Shown here one piece after another: positions 35,691 through 46,790 of a stretch of DNA of 64,000 bases. Position 1 is the first letter of the stretch, and each line of letters begins with the position of its first letter. The notes below the pieces were generated by a model. The model was not told the DNA's origin, searched no databases, and was given only the letters and a program-made list of their open reading frames with translations. Origin of the DNA: Cepaea nemoralis (taxonomy: Eukaryota > Mollusca > Gastropoda > Stylommatophora > Helicidae). The position numbers and the translations under genes were made by a program. Where the stretch lies: the NCBI GenBank assembly GCA_014155875.1, contig JACEFZ010006318.1, forward strand, positions 988,001 to 1,052,000, read 5' to 3'.

Positions 35691-36491
35691 ATGTCACAAA
35701 TACAAAAAACCACGAATGATGACAAACTGCCTCATTCCAAGTCATCATCATGTTTGGGTGCCCCGGTCCAGACTGCATTTCAAGCAAAATATGATCTTAA
35801 CTGTAGTGGTAGTCACCACATCAAAAAGGTGATTTCTGAGAAGTACATTGAGGAGGAAAGATATATGTCATCGTCTCCAACACCCAGAAAGCATGCCCGA
35901 ATTGAGTTGGATATTCATGGTGATGACCATGGAAAGAAAGAAGGGAATGCGGATACAATGGGGCATGCTAAAATTACTATTGAAACGACAGATGAAGCTT
36001 TGCATATTAAATCAGAACCACCTGATGATCTGGAGAATGAGCAGTTTACGAGCAACCCCTCTTCTTATCAGCAGTCTTTCTCCAGAATTCGAAGCAACTC
36101 ACTGCATTGTACAACATCAACTTCACGTAAAAGCAATACAGACTCGGTTAAATTCAGTTCCGCATGTGCCTCTTTCTTAGCTAACCCATGTCGAGAGAGG
36201 CCTAAACATTCTGTCACTTCGGATAACTCATCATCTATATCTACAGGCAGTGTAGAAATTAATGATGCCTTGAATGACCAGCCAGATTCCTCAACAGGCA
36301 CATGTGAGCAGTTGACGCGAGGAGGCCGGCGTCGTCACAGTATATCCTGTGTAAAACCCACAGGTGACCCGACATCGGCCCACTTTCCAGTCACAACATC
36401 TACCTCTGGTGGGGAGGCTGTGCTTTGCCAGGTTTGCGGAGATATTGCAGCAGGCTTTTACTGTGATGCCTACATCTGTGAGGCTTGTAAG
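35691..36491 (+). CDS. First coding exon of a nuclear receptor, probably the two-DBD type (partial)
   Basis: Exon of 267 codons from the first in-frame ATG (35691) to a strong donor, AAG|GTAAGC, at 36491/36492, phase 0. Residues 1-245 are Ser/Thr-rich and acidic like a receptor A/B region, with a SUMO-type motif IKSEPPDD at about residues 106-113. Residues 246-267 form the first half of a nuclear-receptor zinc-finger domain: CQVCGD, spacing of 13 residues, then CEACK. Four Cys at 246, 249, 263 and 266 match the first finger; an extra Cys is at 258. P-box CEACKK is described for the first DNA-binding domain of two-DBD receptors of flatworms and molluscs; here the intron falls after CEACK, so the sixth residue lies in the next exon. 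Estrogen-related receptors also have CEACK (then A), but the GFYCDAY segment does not resemble them. Later exons were not found in the window. Function inferred: ligand-regulated or orphan transcription factor in the nucleus. Confidence 0.75.
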
Positions 36492-36589
36492 GTAAGCTCT
36501 CTATTATCACAACAACACTTTAATAGCTGCAGGTGCAATTATGAATATGCCACTCACCCCAGACATTATAGTCCATGCTATGTGGCGTT

Positions 36590-37010
36590 GGTGATATACC
36601 TGTCCTCAGCCCTCTGTCTCGAGTCCTGCCAATAATTTACTGATATTCCTCCATGATGTCAGGCTGTCTTGCATGTTCTCGCTTGGTCTGCCTCTCCTCC
36701 CTTTCGATGTTCCAATTGTGATGACATACTCCAGCTGTTCCCTTCTAATGACATGCTTAAAGAATGTGGAATATCTTTGGATGTGGATAACCAATTCTCT
36801 TTGTGGGTGAACTTCTTTCATGATATCCTCATTCCTCATTCTATCCATCCGTAGTGTCCTCAGCATCCTTCTATAAAACCACATCTTCGCAGCTTCCAAA
36901 TAATTCCTCACATGTCAGCTAATTGCCTATGATTCGCTGCCATACATCAGAATTGGCTCAGTATAGCTCTTAAGAACTCTTTTCCACACCTCGATCGACA
37001 AAGATGTATT
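36590..37010 (-). pseudogene. LINE 'G' C-terminal fragment in the receptor intron
   Basis: Minus strand. A 101-codon frame includes NYLEAAKMWFYRRMLRTLRM, RMRNEDIMKEV, RELVIHIQ and a decayed FFKHVIRREQLEYVITIG block followed by GRRGRP. These are the post-catalytic blocks of the same LINE family found at 24165-24540 and 41050-41560. It begins about 100 bp after the receptor splice donor. Confidence 0.75.
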
Positions 37011-37531
37011 GTGAAAAGACCCCAGGCTTAAGGTATGTAAGTTGAGTTGAGTTGAGTTAAGAACCGACATCACTGTACTCAGGACATTCCCATACGTGCT
37101 CAGTCCCCTCGTTCAACAGCCAGCGAAGACTTAAGGCATGTAAAAGAGTCTTTACTGTTGCTTGTCAATGTCCATATATATATTTGATGTTCTGAGTTGG
37201 CTTGGTTGGTTGGTTGGCTGGTTGGTGAAGCTTCTGGCAGACTGAGCTTGAACCTGATGCCTTGACATTCATGTCCTTTGAGCATTGAGAAGGACTTGCA
37301 TCTATGGAACTTTCCTCCTGACCTGGTACTAACATACCGTCGCAAAATTGCTGATGATGAGAAATAAATTGACATGTATTGATGGGCACCAACAAAAGTA
37401 CAGGAAGGAAGTAGACGTCAGGACAAACAAGACAATTAAAAAAAAAAAACCTTATACATATCGGTTGGTTTTCAAACCTTCCGCCTTAAAATGATGTCAG
37501 CGCTTCCGTGAAGGAACAGGTGTAATAGGTT
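37011..37531. other. Unassigned sequence
   Basis: Short GAGTT and TTGG repeats (37040-37058 and 37196-37228). No gene or receptor exon is recognised. Confidence 0.45.
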
Positions 37532-37861
37532 GCAGGGTTTTGGTAGTGATATGCCTTGTTAATAACTACACCTTTGTTAGGGTTGTGGGTAAACAAACAA
37601 ATTTGTCTGAAGTAGTTTCTTGCTATGCATCTAATTGCATGAAGGAATAGATAGCCAGTCTGTCCTCCACTTTACCGAGACTTTGAATGCAAGGGGCGCA
37701 GGGTTTTGGTAGATGATAGGCCTTGTTAATGATTACACCTTTGTTAGGGTTGTGGGTAAACAAACAAATTTGTCTGAAGCAGTTTCCTGCTATGGGTCTA
37801 ATTGCATGAAGGAATAGATAGCCAGTCTGTCCTTCACTTTAGTGAGACTTTGAATGCAAAT
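37532..37861 (+). repeat. Direct tandem duplication, 166-bp unit
   Basis: Two copies, 37532-37697 and 37698-37861, about 93% identical by eye. Each begins GCAGGGTTTTGGTAG and ends GACTTTGAATGCAA, and includes ACACCTTTGTTAGGGTTGTG. No coding content. Confidence 0.92.
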
Positions 37862-37999
37862 GTTAAAACCCTACTGTCACCGCGCTAATGACATTATCAG
37901 CTCATTTCCCTATCAACTTAGCTAATGCATCCGCTAGGGTTGTTGGTTGGTTGGTGATTAATCCTCTGGGAAATTGTAAGTTTTAACTATTAAGTGCCA
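37862..37999. other. Unassigned sequence
   Basis: Nothing is recognised. Confidence 0.4.
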
Positions 38000-38250
38000 T
38001 TCATAGATGTTCAGGGTACCTGAGCCGTGGGAAGATTAGCATTTTTAAGACTGAGGTTGGTGTAAAGCCTTTTCTAAAGTGCCATCTCCACAAGCACTGT
38101 CTTGTAGAGTTTTCCTTACCCTTTTCCAGCTCAGAAGCAAGTAGGGAAAGCAATGGCAATCTACTGAATGTAAAATTACCTAGAATATCACAAACTATCA
38201 ACAAGTGTTGGGGTTGATTGCTACATCCTGGAGAGGACAGGCAGCTCACT
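38000..38250 (+). mobile_element. SINE family 1 copy, diverged (plus)
   Basis: The body AGGGAAAGCAATGGCAATCT, ACTGAATGTAAAATTACCTA and the 3' part GTTGATTGCTACATCCTGGA match the family. The head is not clear. Confidence 0.6.
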
Positions 38251-38757
38251 GGCTAACTGTGGATTTTATTGTGCATTTGGGGGTTGCTTGTGCTATGATG
38301 TGTTTCTAGTTGTGTCAGTTTGACTCATGTAAGTAAACACCCTGTACACAGGAAATGATGACGCACACTTCACATATGACCAGTTCAGGATATAGAGCAA
38401 CCACTTCGTAATACAGCAAACCATTGGTTAGATTACCAAGGTGTGGCACCATCTCTCTTTGATACAGCAATTATTATCATGTAGGTGTCTGTCAAACCTC
38501 AAATAACTAAATGAACTGTAATGGGAGCATATCACTTCAAGTGACATACAACTTTCTGAAACACATCGTGGGGTGAATTGTGACCTGCACACAATGAACC
38601 CTTGATCATTTTTTTTTTCTATCTGTCTTATTGTATTTGCACGCTGGTTGCACTGCTGTCTGCATAGGGACTCGAGTTGTCGTTTAATATTCAGGGGTTC
38701 TAAAGTTCGTCCTACCTTGACACCCATTCATAAAGGTAGACGCAAATAATATCTGAC
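38251..38757. other. Unassigned sequence
   Basis: A minus-strand frame of 99 codons at 38428-38727 is open but has no recognised motif. It may be chance or an unknown repeat. Confidence 0.4.
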
Positions 38758-39441
38758 TCGTGCTGTCGTGCTGTCATTTACACAGATGGGTCGGTCGTCC
38801 GACATGTGAGAAGCTCATGGGCCTTTCCGGCTCAGGCCGGAGGGAGAATTGTGGAGGAGGACTCTGGTACTTTTGTTGTGACCACAAGTAGACTGACTGT
38901 AGAAGCCATGGCAGTAAGTAAAGCAATAACATGGATTAAGATACAGACATTCACTATGGCATGTTTCATTAGCTACCCAGTGAGCATGCTCAAAAAGATG
39001 GAGATGGGGGTGGATCCAAAGAAAGTGGATGCTGTCTCTGGAGCGGTCTCTGCTGGCAAAGATTAGTTTCATCTTCGTGCCAGGGCATGCAGGAGTACAA
39101 GGAAATGAGCGGGCTGACAAGCTCTTAGGTTAGGCTACTGAGGAGGGCGGACACGCCATGGACCAGGCTGACATTCTCCATGCTCTACGAGAAGTAAGAC
39201 TTTTACGAGAACCAAGTGATGACTGTGAATCTACAACCATGGTCAGACTGCGAGAACAGCAAATTAAAAGAGGTGTGGCCAAACAAGAACACTATGCAGG
39301 TAGCCAAAGAAGAATGATAAACCAACACAGAACTGTCGTTAGCCGCTACACGCTGCGGGATTTGCTGAGGAGGGGATCCAAGCACTTATGGACTGAATGG
39401 TTTGATGTGCAATGAGGATGATCTGTCGACTAACTAACTAA
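38758..39441 (+). pseudogene. LINE 'B-prime' copy 2 (RNase H only)
   Basis: 5'-truncated plus-strand copy starting just before the RNase H motif VIYTDGS. The Glu in VEAMAV is present, but the third catalytic Asp (SDS in the other copies) is lost in ISYPVSM. A frameshift lies near 39040, a TAG near 39127, then the frame resumes to WTEWFDVQ with a stop at 39413. The 3' tail is (ACTA)n at 39428-39441. A weak 7-bp target repeat TCTGACT flanks it. Confidence 0.85.
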
Positions 39442-39699
39442 CATGTCTGACTTAATGACACCTGATTATTCGAGATTAGTATTTCATATAGAACACAGCA
39501 AGGTATTATGGGCAGAAGATGGCAGACAGTTTTTCTTATGCCTTTGTATTAAAGGCATCTCCCTCCCAAATCACCATTATGTCAATCATTTTCTGTTGCT
39601 TCTTTTGACGTTTTGCTATCAGTGCAGTGTCAGCATATTGTAAGTTGTTACATGATGCACTCTGACTGATGTTCAGGACATATTTTCTGTGGACCATAT

Positions 39700-39915
39700 T
39701 ATATACTCAGGCGGTACGGTAGTGTAGTGACCAGACATTTGGTTGTCTAACAATTGATCTGGCTCCTAGGTTGACGCAGCCTTAAAGGAGTACCAGGAAT
39801 TGTCTTGAGAAGTTAAGGCATTCGGCGCGATACTGACCACATCATCCACTGAGTTCTGTTTTGTCTATAAAAATATGGGTCTGTCTGCATATGCCCCATG
39901 CCTTTTAGGTGTGTA
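39700..39915 (+). mobile_element. SINE family 2 copy (plus)
   Basis: Head: GGTAGTGTAGTGACCAGACA; body: GTACCAGGAATTGTCTTGAG and AAGTTAAGGC; 3' part: ATAAAAATATGGGTCTGTC. It runs into the AT microsatellite. Confidence 0.72.
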
Positions 39916-39918
39916 ACA

Positions 39919-39919
<1 letters not shown>

Positions 39920-40007
<88 letters not shown>
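39920..40007. repeat. (AT)n microsatellite
   Basis: About 44 uninterrupted AT dinucleotides, directly after a SINE 2 copy. Confidence 0.98.
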
Positions 40008-40012
<5 letters not shown>

Positions 40013-40220
40013 TCACCGTGCAGTGAATATAAATTAGGTATAATTTACGTGTGTATTATATATATACTCACCAAGCAGTGAATGTAAGTTAGGTATCATT
40101 GTGCATCCTCCACTGACCTGGTTCTGTATATAGTATATCTTTATACTCAAATTTTCCTAAATCATTGCCAGCTCCTGCTGGTGTTGTTAGTTGTCAGCAT
40201 ATATTCTTTCTTTTCAGGCC
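40008..40220. other. Unassigned, with short duplication
   Basis: ACTCACCGTGCAGTGAATAT at 40011 and ACTCACCAAGCAGTGAATGT at 40067 form a short direct duplication about 55 bp apart. No gene. Confidence 0.5.
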
Positions 40221-40475
40221 TTTGCCAACTATAGTAGTATAGTGGCTAGACGCTAGCCTGCTGGTCTTAGGTTCAATCTGCATTGGTGTGGATTTATATG
40301 TTTAAATTCACCTGGTATTCCAGCCTAAAATGGGTACCAGGAAATGTTTTGGGAAGTAAAGGCACTTGTCACGATACCACATGACCCACCGAGTGCCGGT
40401 TGCTCTTTAAAAATATGGGTCTAGCACCAAATGCCCAATCCGCCATAATGCATGTAAAAGGGTCCTTGACAGACT
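40221..40475 (+). mobile_element. SINE family 2, best preserved copy (plus)
   Basis: tRNA-like head: box A TAGTGGCTAGACGCTAGCC, box B AGGTTCAATCTGCATTGG. Body: AGCCTAAAATGGGTACCAGG, AAATGTTTTGGGAAGTAAAG, CACATGACCCACCGAGTGCC. 3' part: AAAAATATGGGTCTAGCACC and a GTAAAAGGGTC end. It has no long A tail. This copy serves as reference for the family in this window. Confidence 0.8.
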
Positions 40476-40821
40476 TGACTTGCTTGGCCAATTATCTATA
40501 GGTGTTGTAACTATTTCATTATCTACTCTTGTTTCACTCTGTCAAATGCCTGTCTTCAGTGTGTGAGGCTTCTGTACTAATGTGATTTTGCTTCTACAGT
40601 CATCTATTAATATCATTATAAAGTATATGCGATCCATTATGCGTGCATTTAAAACCATACAGCATTACTAAGGCAGATCTCATACTATCACCAGTCTCAG
40701 ATCAGGGCTGTGTTCTTGTCCTGTTTGTGCAATTTCACCGAGTCATCAAGATATTCATCTCTTTGTCTTCCTGAACATTATACAAAGAACATTAAGTTAG
40801 TCACTACTATAGGGTTCTCTT
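40476..40821. other. Unassigned sequence
   Basis: Nothing is recognised. Confidence 0.45.
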
Positions 40822-40827
40822 TGTGTG

Positions 40828-40871
<44 letters not shown>

Positions 40872-40890
40872 CGCGCGCACAGCGTGGTAC

Positions 40891-40926
<36 letters not shown>

Positions 40927-40935
40927 AGAGAGAGA
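40822..40935 (+). repeat. (GT)n and (GA)n compound microsatellite
   Basis: A GT tract with GC interruptions (40822-40868), a short GCGCGCGC stretch (40871-40879) and a GA tract (40896-40955, interrupted). Confidence 0.95.
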
Positions 40936-41049
40936 GAAAGAGGGAGAGAGGGAGACTCATTTAACAAAGAGAAAGGGCATGATTTTACTGAAAATACATT
41001 TTTCCTATGATACTATTATATGTTCGCTGCCATGTCTTTTTAAGAGCAG

Positions 41050-41575
41050 AATAGGGCAAGCAAAGGCTGCATTAAAAAAATGAAGAATATCTTATGCAAT
41101 AAGTCGCTACCATTGAATGTAAGAAAGAGAGTGCTAAAGAGCTATATAGAACCTGTTTTGCTGTATGGCTGTGCATCTTGGAATATAAATGAACAAATTA
41201 GGAAGAGACGAAGCAACAGAGATGTGGTTCTTTAGACGAATGTTGCTAATTCCTTGGTCTGCCAAAGTAACTTAACGATGAATGCCTTAAAGAGGCTGGC
41301 GAAACTAGAACATTATATACAACAATAAGAAAGAGACAAACAGCTTTTTTGGTCATGTGATGAGAAGAGAGGTGCTGGAGAACATCGTGACAACTGGAAA
41401 GATTGAGGGGAAGAGAGGCAGAGGCAGACCATGAGAAATGATGCTGGATGGATTGCGACGGTGGCATGGAGGTATATCAATGGCAGAGTTGATCCAGAAA
41501 ACCAAAGACTGAGATCTGTGGAGAGTCATGAACGCCTACGCCAGTCGGCACAGCACTTGATGATGATACCATGTC
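41050..41575 (+). pseudogene. LINE 'G' post-catalytic fragment (plus)
   Basis: Readable across frameshifts: KAALKKMKNILCNKSLPLNV, VLLYGCASWNI, NDECLKEAGE, FFGHVMRREVLENIVTTGKI, EGKRGRGRP, WHGGISMAELIQKTKD and a final ASRHST. The 3' end is CAGCACTTGATGATGAT. This is the longest copy of family G here. Confidence 0.8.
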
Positions 41576-41785
41576 TTTTGTCATCTTGTCATGCACATTC
41601 TGCTGTTAAGGTATGAGGGATCTAGGATTTAATATATGATCATAATAATGATAATAATTGCTTAGTTTGTCAAGGGGATCCCAGATGGGATGAATTTATA
41701 TTCTCACTCACTTCTATAAGGCAAGGTGATCAAGGGAAATTTACCACGATACAAGGGGAAAAACTATTCACTCCTTTTGACAATT
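41576..41785. other. Unassigned sequence
   Basis: Nothing is recognised apart from short ATAATGAT repeats near 41640. Confidence 0.4.
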
Positions 41786-43738
41786 ATTCTTCTTCTTCTT
41801 TCGGTTGCTTGAAATATGTCTATATCTGCAATGTTGTCTCTTGTATGAATTTAACTGTCTTTTTCAGTTCACAAAGTGGTCCATAGAGTTTATCTTCCAC
41901 TGTCGTCTCTCTAGGCCAGAAGGTTTGCCTAGATATGTTATATTTTGGGCAGTCTTGGAGTATGTGCTCTGCTGTCTGCGAGGCCAATCCACATGTGCAC
42001 ATGGCTGTTTCACCAATCTTGAATTTTGTATACATGTGGTTGCGTAATCTATTGTGTCCTGTTCTGAGGCGCAGAATAATGACTTATTCTGGTCTGTCCA
42101 TAACGTGGTAGTCATCTTGAGCAGGTTTTTGTGGCTTTCTGACTGATTTGATCATTCTTTTCTTTTGGTGGTATGTAACGGGCACATCAGGCTGTTCTTC
42201 TTTGGCTCCTTCCTTAGCCAATTGATCAGCTCTGTCGTTTCCGGGTACTCCACAGTGGGATGGTATCCACTGTATGATGACCTTATGCTGACTGCTAAGT
42301 TCAGAAAGTAGTGTCCTTAGTACTGGCAATTTCCCAGACAAAAGCGCCTCAAGTACTGATTTTGCATCTGTCAGTAGCACCACAGGTTGTGTACCATTGC
42401 TGGTATTTATTAATTTCTCTGTTGCTATCTTGATTGCCTCAATTTCAGCATCATAGTTATGGCAGTACTTTCCTGTCGGTACTCTGGCTGTGTCCCTAGT
42501 ATTATTTGGGTATTCTATGTACACTCCCGCTCCTCCATTTCAAACAGCATTTTGTGCCGACCCATCTGTGTAGGCTCGGATCCAGAGGTCCTGTGGGTAT
42601 TCTTTATCAAGGAAGCTGAGAGTGGCTGTTCTGCGCTGCACACTGTTCTGTTCTTCCTTGCCAAATATTCCTCTCACTTTTGTCTGGATTTGTATTGATA
42701 GTCTATGCTCATCTTTCCATGGAGTTCGCTCTGGAATAGTTGTTAGGGGGATACCAACTGTGGGTAAATAGGTGGTTTCTCTGCAGAGTCGTTTGGCCTG
42801 GTGGATAAAACTACTTCCTTTCAACCGCCTTATAGCTAAGTTTTCAAATCTGTTCTTCATAGGGTGGCCTGGCAAGCTGAGGAACTTTTCTGCTTGTATT
42901 AGCGTTTTCGTATCTCTGCGCTCACTCAGTGCTTGTGTTCTCCCCATCTTTTCCATTTCCACTATAGGGGTTGAACTCATCCCTCCTGTGGTGACTCTAA
43001 GTGCTTGATTTTGCACCTTGTCCAGCTCTTGTAGTGGGATTTTTGATGCTGAACACCACGCAGTTGACCCATATTCCAGGCGTGGTTGTATGCTGTGTTG
43101 GTAAACTTTGCTAAGTATTTTCCCACTGGCTCCCCATGTGGTTCCACTTAGCTTTCTCAGGATGGCTATTTTCCTTCTAGCTTTTGCTACTGCTTTGTTG
43201 ATGTGCTTTCTCCATGTCAGCCTGCCATCAAATGTTACTCCAAGGTATGTTGGTTCTTTATCTTCTCTTAGGGGTGTTCCATTTATCTGGATGATCCCTG
43301 CCTTTTGTTTTGAAGAGAGGGTAAATAGAATGGTGCTGCACTTGTCAGTGTTGATGAAACACCATCTATTTGCCCATGCAGCAAATGTATCTACAGCTCT
43401 TTGTAGCAATTTGGTGGCCACTGATGCATGTTCATTTGTGCTCCATAAAACCAGGTCAGCGGCGTACATTGCCGCTTTAATTCCATGCGGTAGATTAGCA
43501 ACAAGATCATTGATGAAGATTAAAAAAAGTGTGGGGGACAAGACTCCACCCTGGGGAACACCGTGACGCAGTAGTACTTTCTTGCTCTTGAGTCCGTCTA
43601 TCTGTACTCGGGCTCTTCTGTTGTGCAAGTATGCTTTCGCCCATTTCTTCCATTGATTTTGCAGTTTCTCAGTTTCTTCATCAGACCTTCTTTCCAGGCT
43701 TTGTCAAAGGCTTTCTTCAGATCTATCCATTTAATTTA
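41786..43738 (-). pseudogene. LINE 'C' copy 2 (reverse transcriptase plus RNase H), nearly open
   Basis: Minus strand, 3' tail (GAA)n at 41786-41801. It starts inside the palm: WIDLKKAFDKAW near 43730, a frame break near 43640, then HGVPQGGVLSPTLFL and MYAADLVLW. Then follow a long thumb and connection region, RNase H (YTDGS, a Glu in AEIEAIKIA, LTDAKS, WIPSHCGVPGNDRAD) and the C-terminal CTCG...HILQDC region. From 43628 to the end one frame is broken only by TGA near 42538 and TAA near 42082. The first Asp of the catalytic pair is Ala (GCT at 43458-43460), which by family knowledge would abolish polymerisation. Confidence 0.92.
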
Positions 43739-43739
43739 C

Positions 43740-44020
43740 AACAAACGTTAGTTGCATATCCCTTACAGGATGTTGCAGCCAACCCCAGCATTCTTTGGCT
43801 GTTTGTGATTTCCTGGCAAGTTTACATTCACCACAGAGAATTATTTTACAAGGGAACTCTTTAATAATGAGGTTTCTGTGTCACAGTTGGCTTCATTCGT
43901 AATTTTGCGTTAGTAAATATTTCCTTTAGTGTTGATTTTATAAGCAATTCTATATTCTGTAGTTTGCCACTGCTTTCTGAACGAGAAGTCAACATTTCAG
44001 ACCAACTTAAATGCTAGTGT
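43740..44020 (-). mobile_element. SINE family 1 copy (minus), split by about 125 bp
   Basis: The first part (43742-43831) and last part (43958-43990) together form the family body. About 125 bp of unrelated DNA at 43832-43957 separates the GTTTACATTCA block from TAGTTTGCCACTGCTTTCTG. No target duplication of the insert is seen. Confidence 0.65.
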
Positions 44021-44218
44021 AGGGATTGAATGCCCTGCCTCGCCATCAGTGCACTAGAAATGTAAGAGCGATCACTGTTATCCTGTCGACCATGTAGAAT
44101 TATGTGTCAAACCTGGGGCAATCTGTATTTGTAAATAATTATTTTATCATTCAAGCATGACATTATGTATTGAAGCTCTTCTGCCAACATCATCGTGTGC
44201 CATGCTGTTAGGTGGTAA
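44021..44218. other. Flank and left target repeat of the Penelope-like element
   Basis: Unassigned DNA ending with CATGCTGTTAGGTGGTAA at 44201-44218, the left copy of an 18-bp target-site duplication. Confidence 0.85.
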
Positions 44219-46772
44219 ACAAGGTGCTTGGGTTCCCAATCCAGGGGCATCTAAGGCCCTCGATTTATACATCGACAAAACACTCTACGACATCCAAAAA
44301 CTCAAATTTAAGCCACTACGGTATTCCAACCTCACCGCGGATGAGCAACGGGCACTTACACAGTTGAAACGTCGTGATGACATAGTTATCAAACCTGCCG
44401 ATAAGGGAGGGGCGCTAGTGGTTTGGAGGAAAGACTTATATATACAGGAAGGCAACAAGCAACTGAGTGATGCCACCTTCTACAGACCAAGGATACAAGA
44501 TGGGACAGTCAGAAACGACACCCAGGTCAAAAGCGTGACTAACGCCATTATCCAGCAAGGTCTTTTACCCAGCTCCGCCACCTCGTTGATCATCCACGAT
44601 AGCTGCTTGGGCAAACCCGCCTTTAATATGCTGCCTAAGACACACAAACCCGGTAACCCAGGCAGACCTATCGTCTCGGCCTGCTCTTGCCCTACAGAAC
44701 GGATTTAAGAGTTTCTAGACAGCATGTTTCAGCCGTTGGTTGCCAGCCTCCCTTCGTATATCAAAGACACCAACCACGCTATCTCCATCTTCGATTCCAT
44801 CAGTTTCACTAACCCTTCTCAGTATCACATCTTCACTTTAGATGTGACTTCACTCTACACTTCCATTCCTCACGCTGACGGCCTTAAAGCCTTAGAATTT
44901 TTCTTGGAGAAAAGGCTTAATCCCTCGATAGCCACTGGACCATTACTGCGTCTTGCGGAGTTAGTCCTCAACCTCAACTCGTTTGAGTTCAATGGGGACT
45001 ACTTCGACCAGATCAGCGGTGTGGCCATGGGTACTAAGATGGGTCCCAGTTATGCCTGCCTCTTCATGGGCTATCTGGAGCACCAGGTATGGAATCAGTA
45101 CACCGGTAGGCTCCCGGAGCTCTACAGGAGGTACATTGACGACTGCTTTGGTGTCTCGGACATGCCCTTGCCTGACCTACAGAACTTCATTGCCTTTTTT
45201 CAGACTTCCATCCCAGCATCAAACTTACCTCCACCATTTCTTCGTCGGCTGATTTCTTAGACCTCACAGTCTCTTTAGGTTCTGCTGGTCTATGCACGAC
45301 GGTTTATTATAAACCAACTGACTCGCACTCATTCCTTCTCTATACCTCCTCCCACCCTCCCTCGTGCAAACGTTCTATTCCTTTCTCCCAACTGTTACGT
45401 CTCCGACGACTTTGTCAGGATAACAACGACTTCCATCAAAAAGCCCACGAGATGCTTGATTTCTTTCGCCTTCGTGGCTATCCTGATAATGTTCTATCTA
45501 CAGCTCTCCACCGCTGCCAATCTATCAGTCGCACTGAGGCTCTCTCCTCCAGGCCGAAACCACGAAACAATAGACCTGTCCTCTCACTTACTTATCACCC
45601 CCACAATATTGCTGCCAAGAATATCCTTTTTAAACATCTATCCATTCTCCGGGCGGAATCGACCACTCGTGATGTCTTCTCAGAGGCTCCTCTAGTGGCA
45701 TATAAGCGGGATCGTAACCTCAAAGATGTGCTGGTCCATAGCAGGCTACCCCAACCTCACCAGTCTCTTCCTGGCACGGTGGCGTGTCTTCGATCGGTTT
45801 GCAAGACCTGTCCATACGTACTTCAAACCCAGAGTCTGACATTCCCTAAGACGACCTTCCACATCCGTGAGGGTTTCTCATGCATCAGTCACAACGTCAT
45901 CTATGCGATTACCTGCACACGTTGCGACATGAGATATGTCGGGGAGACAGGATTACGTCTTGGGGACAGATTTCGACAACATCTTTCTGACATCACCAGC
46001 GGCGCCCAGAAACCAGTATCCATACATTTCAACAGTCCTGACCACCATGGCGTAGCCGACATACAGGTCACGGCCATCAAATCATGCGCATCCCACGAAC
46101 GGGATCGGAAGACATTGGAACACCGTCTCATCTTCCAGTTGGGCACACTCTCCCCTCACGGCCTTAATGTCCAACACAGCTTCATTTAACTTCCCACCCC
46201 ACCCCTCCCACCCCTAGCTTACAGTCCACCATCTGGGTACGTGCAGATCCTTTGTATGACATCACAGTCAACTCTCTTGGCGGATTTACGTTCGGTGTTT
46301 TGCCATCATTTTCTGAACGACCGCCACTCATGCCTCTCTGTGTGTACTAACACTATATAGGTTTCCGCACCTGTGTTTCGAGCGCTTAACGATAATTGCT
46401 AATTGTCATCCGCGTCCGTAACATCTTTGCCGTTCTCTAATTTCACTTTTCCGCACACATGGGCGCGTCTCCACCCCACTCCCTTCCCGCTTGACCTTTG
46501 ACCCGTGTACCATACATCCGGTCTATTGATCCACTGGTGCCCTACGTGTGTCAGACCTTCCAAGCTAGGACACAGTATTCAGATGAGTACATTTTATTTT
46601 AATTAGTTTAATAGTTTAATATTGTCATAGTGTGTTTCATGTAGTTTTGTGTTGGTTTGTATTTGTTTGTCCTGTGCTGACGAAGGCTTTGGCCGCAACG
46701 TCCAATTTGTCTCTTGTAGTCGTGTTTTAGTAAAGCTCACAATCTACTTCTCGTTTATTTGGGTGATTCATT
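44219..46772 (+). pseudogene. Penelope-like retroelement, 5' truncated
   Basis: Penelope-like elements encode a reverse transcriptase fused to a GIY-YIG endonuclease. In order: IVIKPADKGGALVVW, KTHKPGNPGRPIVSAC, LDVTSLYTSIPH, SGVAMGTKMGPSYACLFMGY and YRRYIDDCFG with the catalytic Asp pair. After a frame change come KTCPYV, then the endonuclease motifs VIYAITCTRCDMRYVGETG and RFRQHLSDI. Breaks: a TAA at 44706-44708 in the same frame, and a one-base slip in the T6 run near 45191-45197. The coding end is at 46189. The 3' noncoding part contains GACGAAGGCTTTGGCCGCAA. Identical 18-bp repeats CATGCTGTTAGGTGGTAA flank it at 44201-44218 and 46773-46790. The N-terminal part is absent, so the copy is truncated. 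Confidence 0.93.
46245..46440 (-). mobile_element. SINE family 1-like sequence inside the Penelope 3' region
   Basis: Minus strand: TTTCTGAACGACCGCCACTC region, CGGATTTACGTTCGGTGTTT and a head with CACCTGTGTTTCGAGCGCTT (reverse sense) match SINE 1. It is either a SINE inserted before or carried by this element, or shared tail sequence. Confidence 0.5.
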
Positions 46773-46790
46773 CATGCTGTTAGGTGGTAA

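Noticed and set aside
38428..38727. 99-codon minus-strand frame as an exon
   Set aside because: No motif, no splice context and no second line of support.
44157..44218. ATG at 44157 as the start of the Penelope-like protein
   Set aside because: It lies in flanking DNA left of the 18-bp target repeat; the element itself is truncated and begins at 44219.
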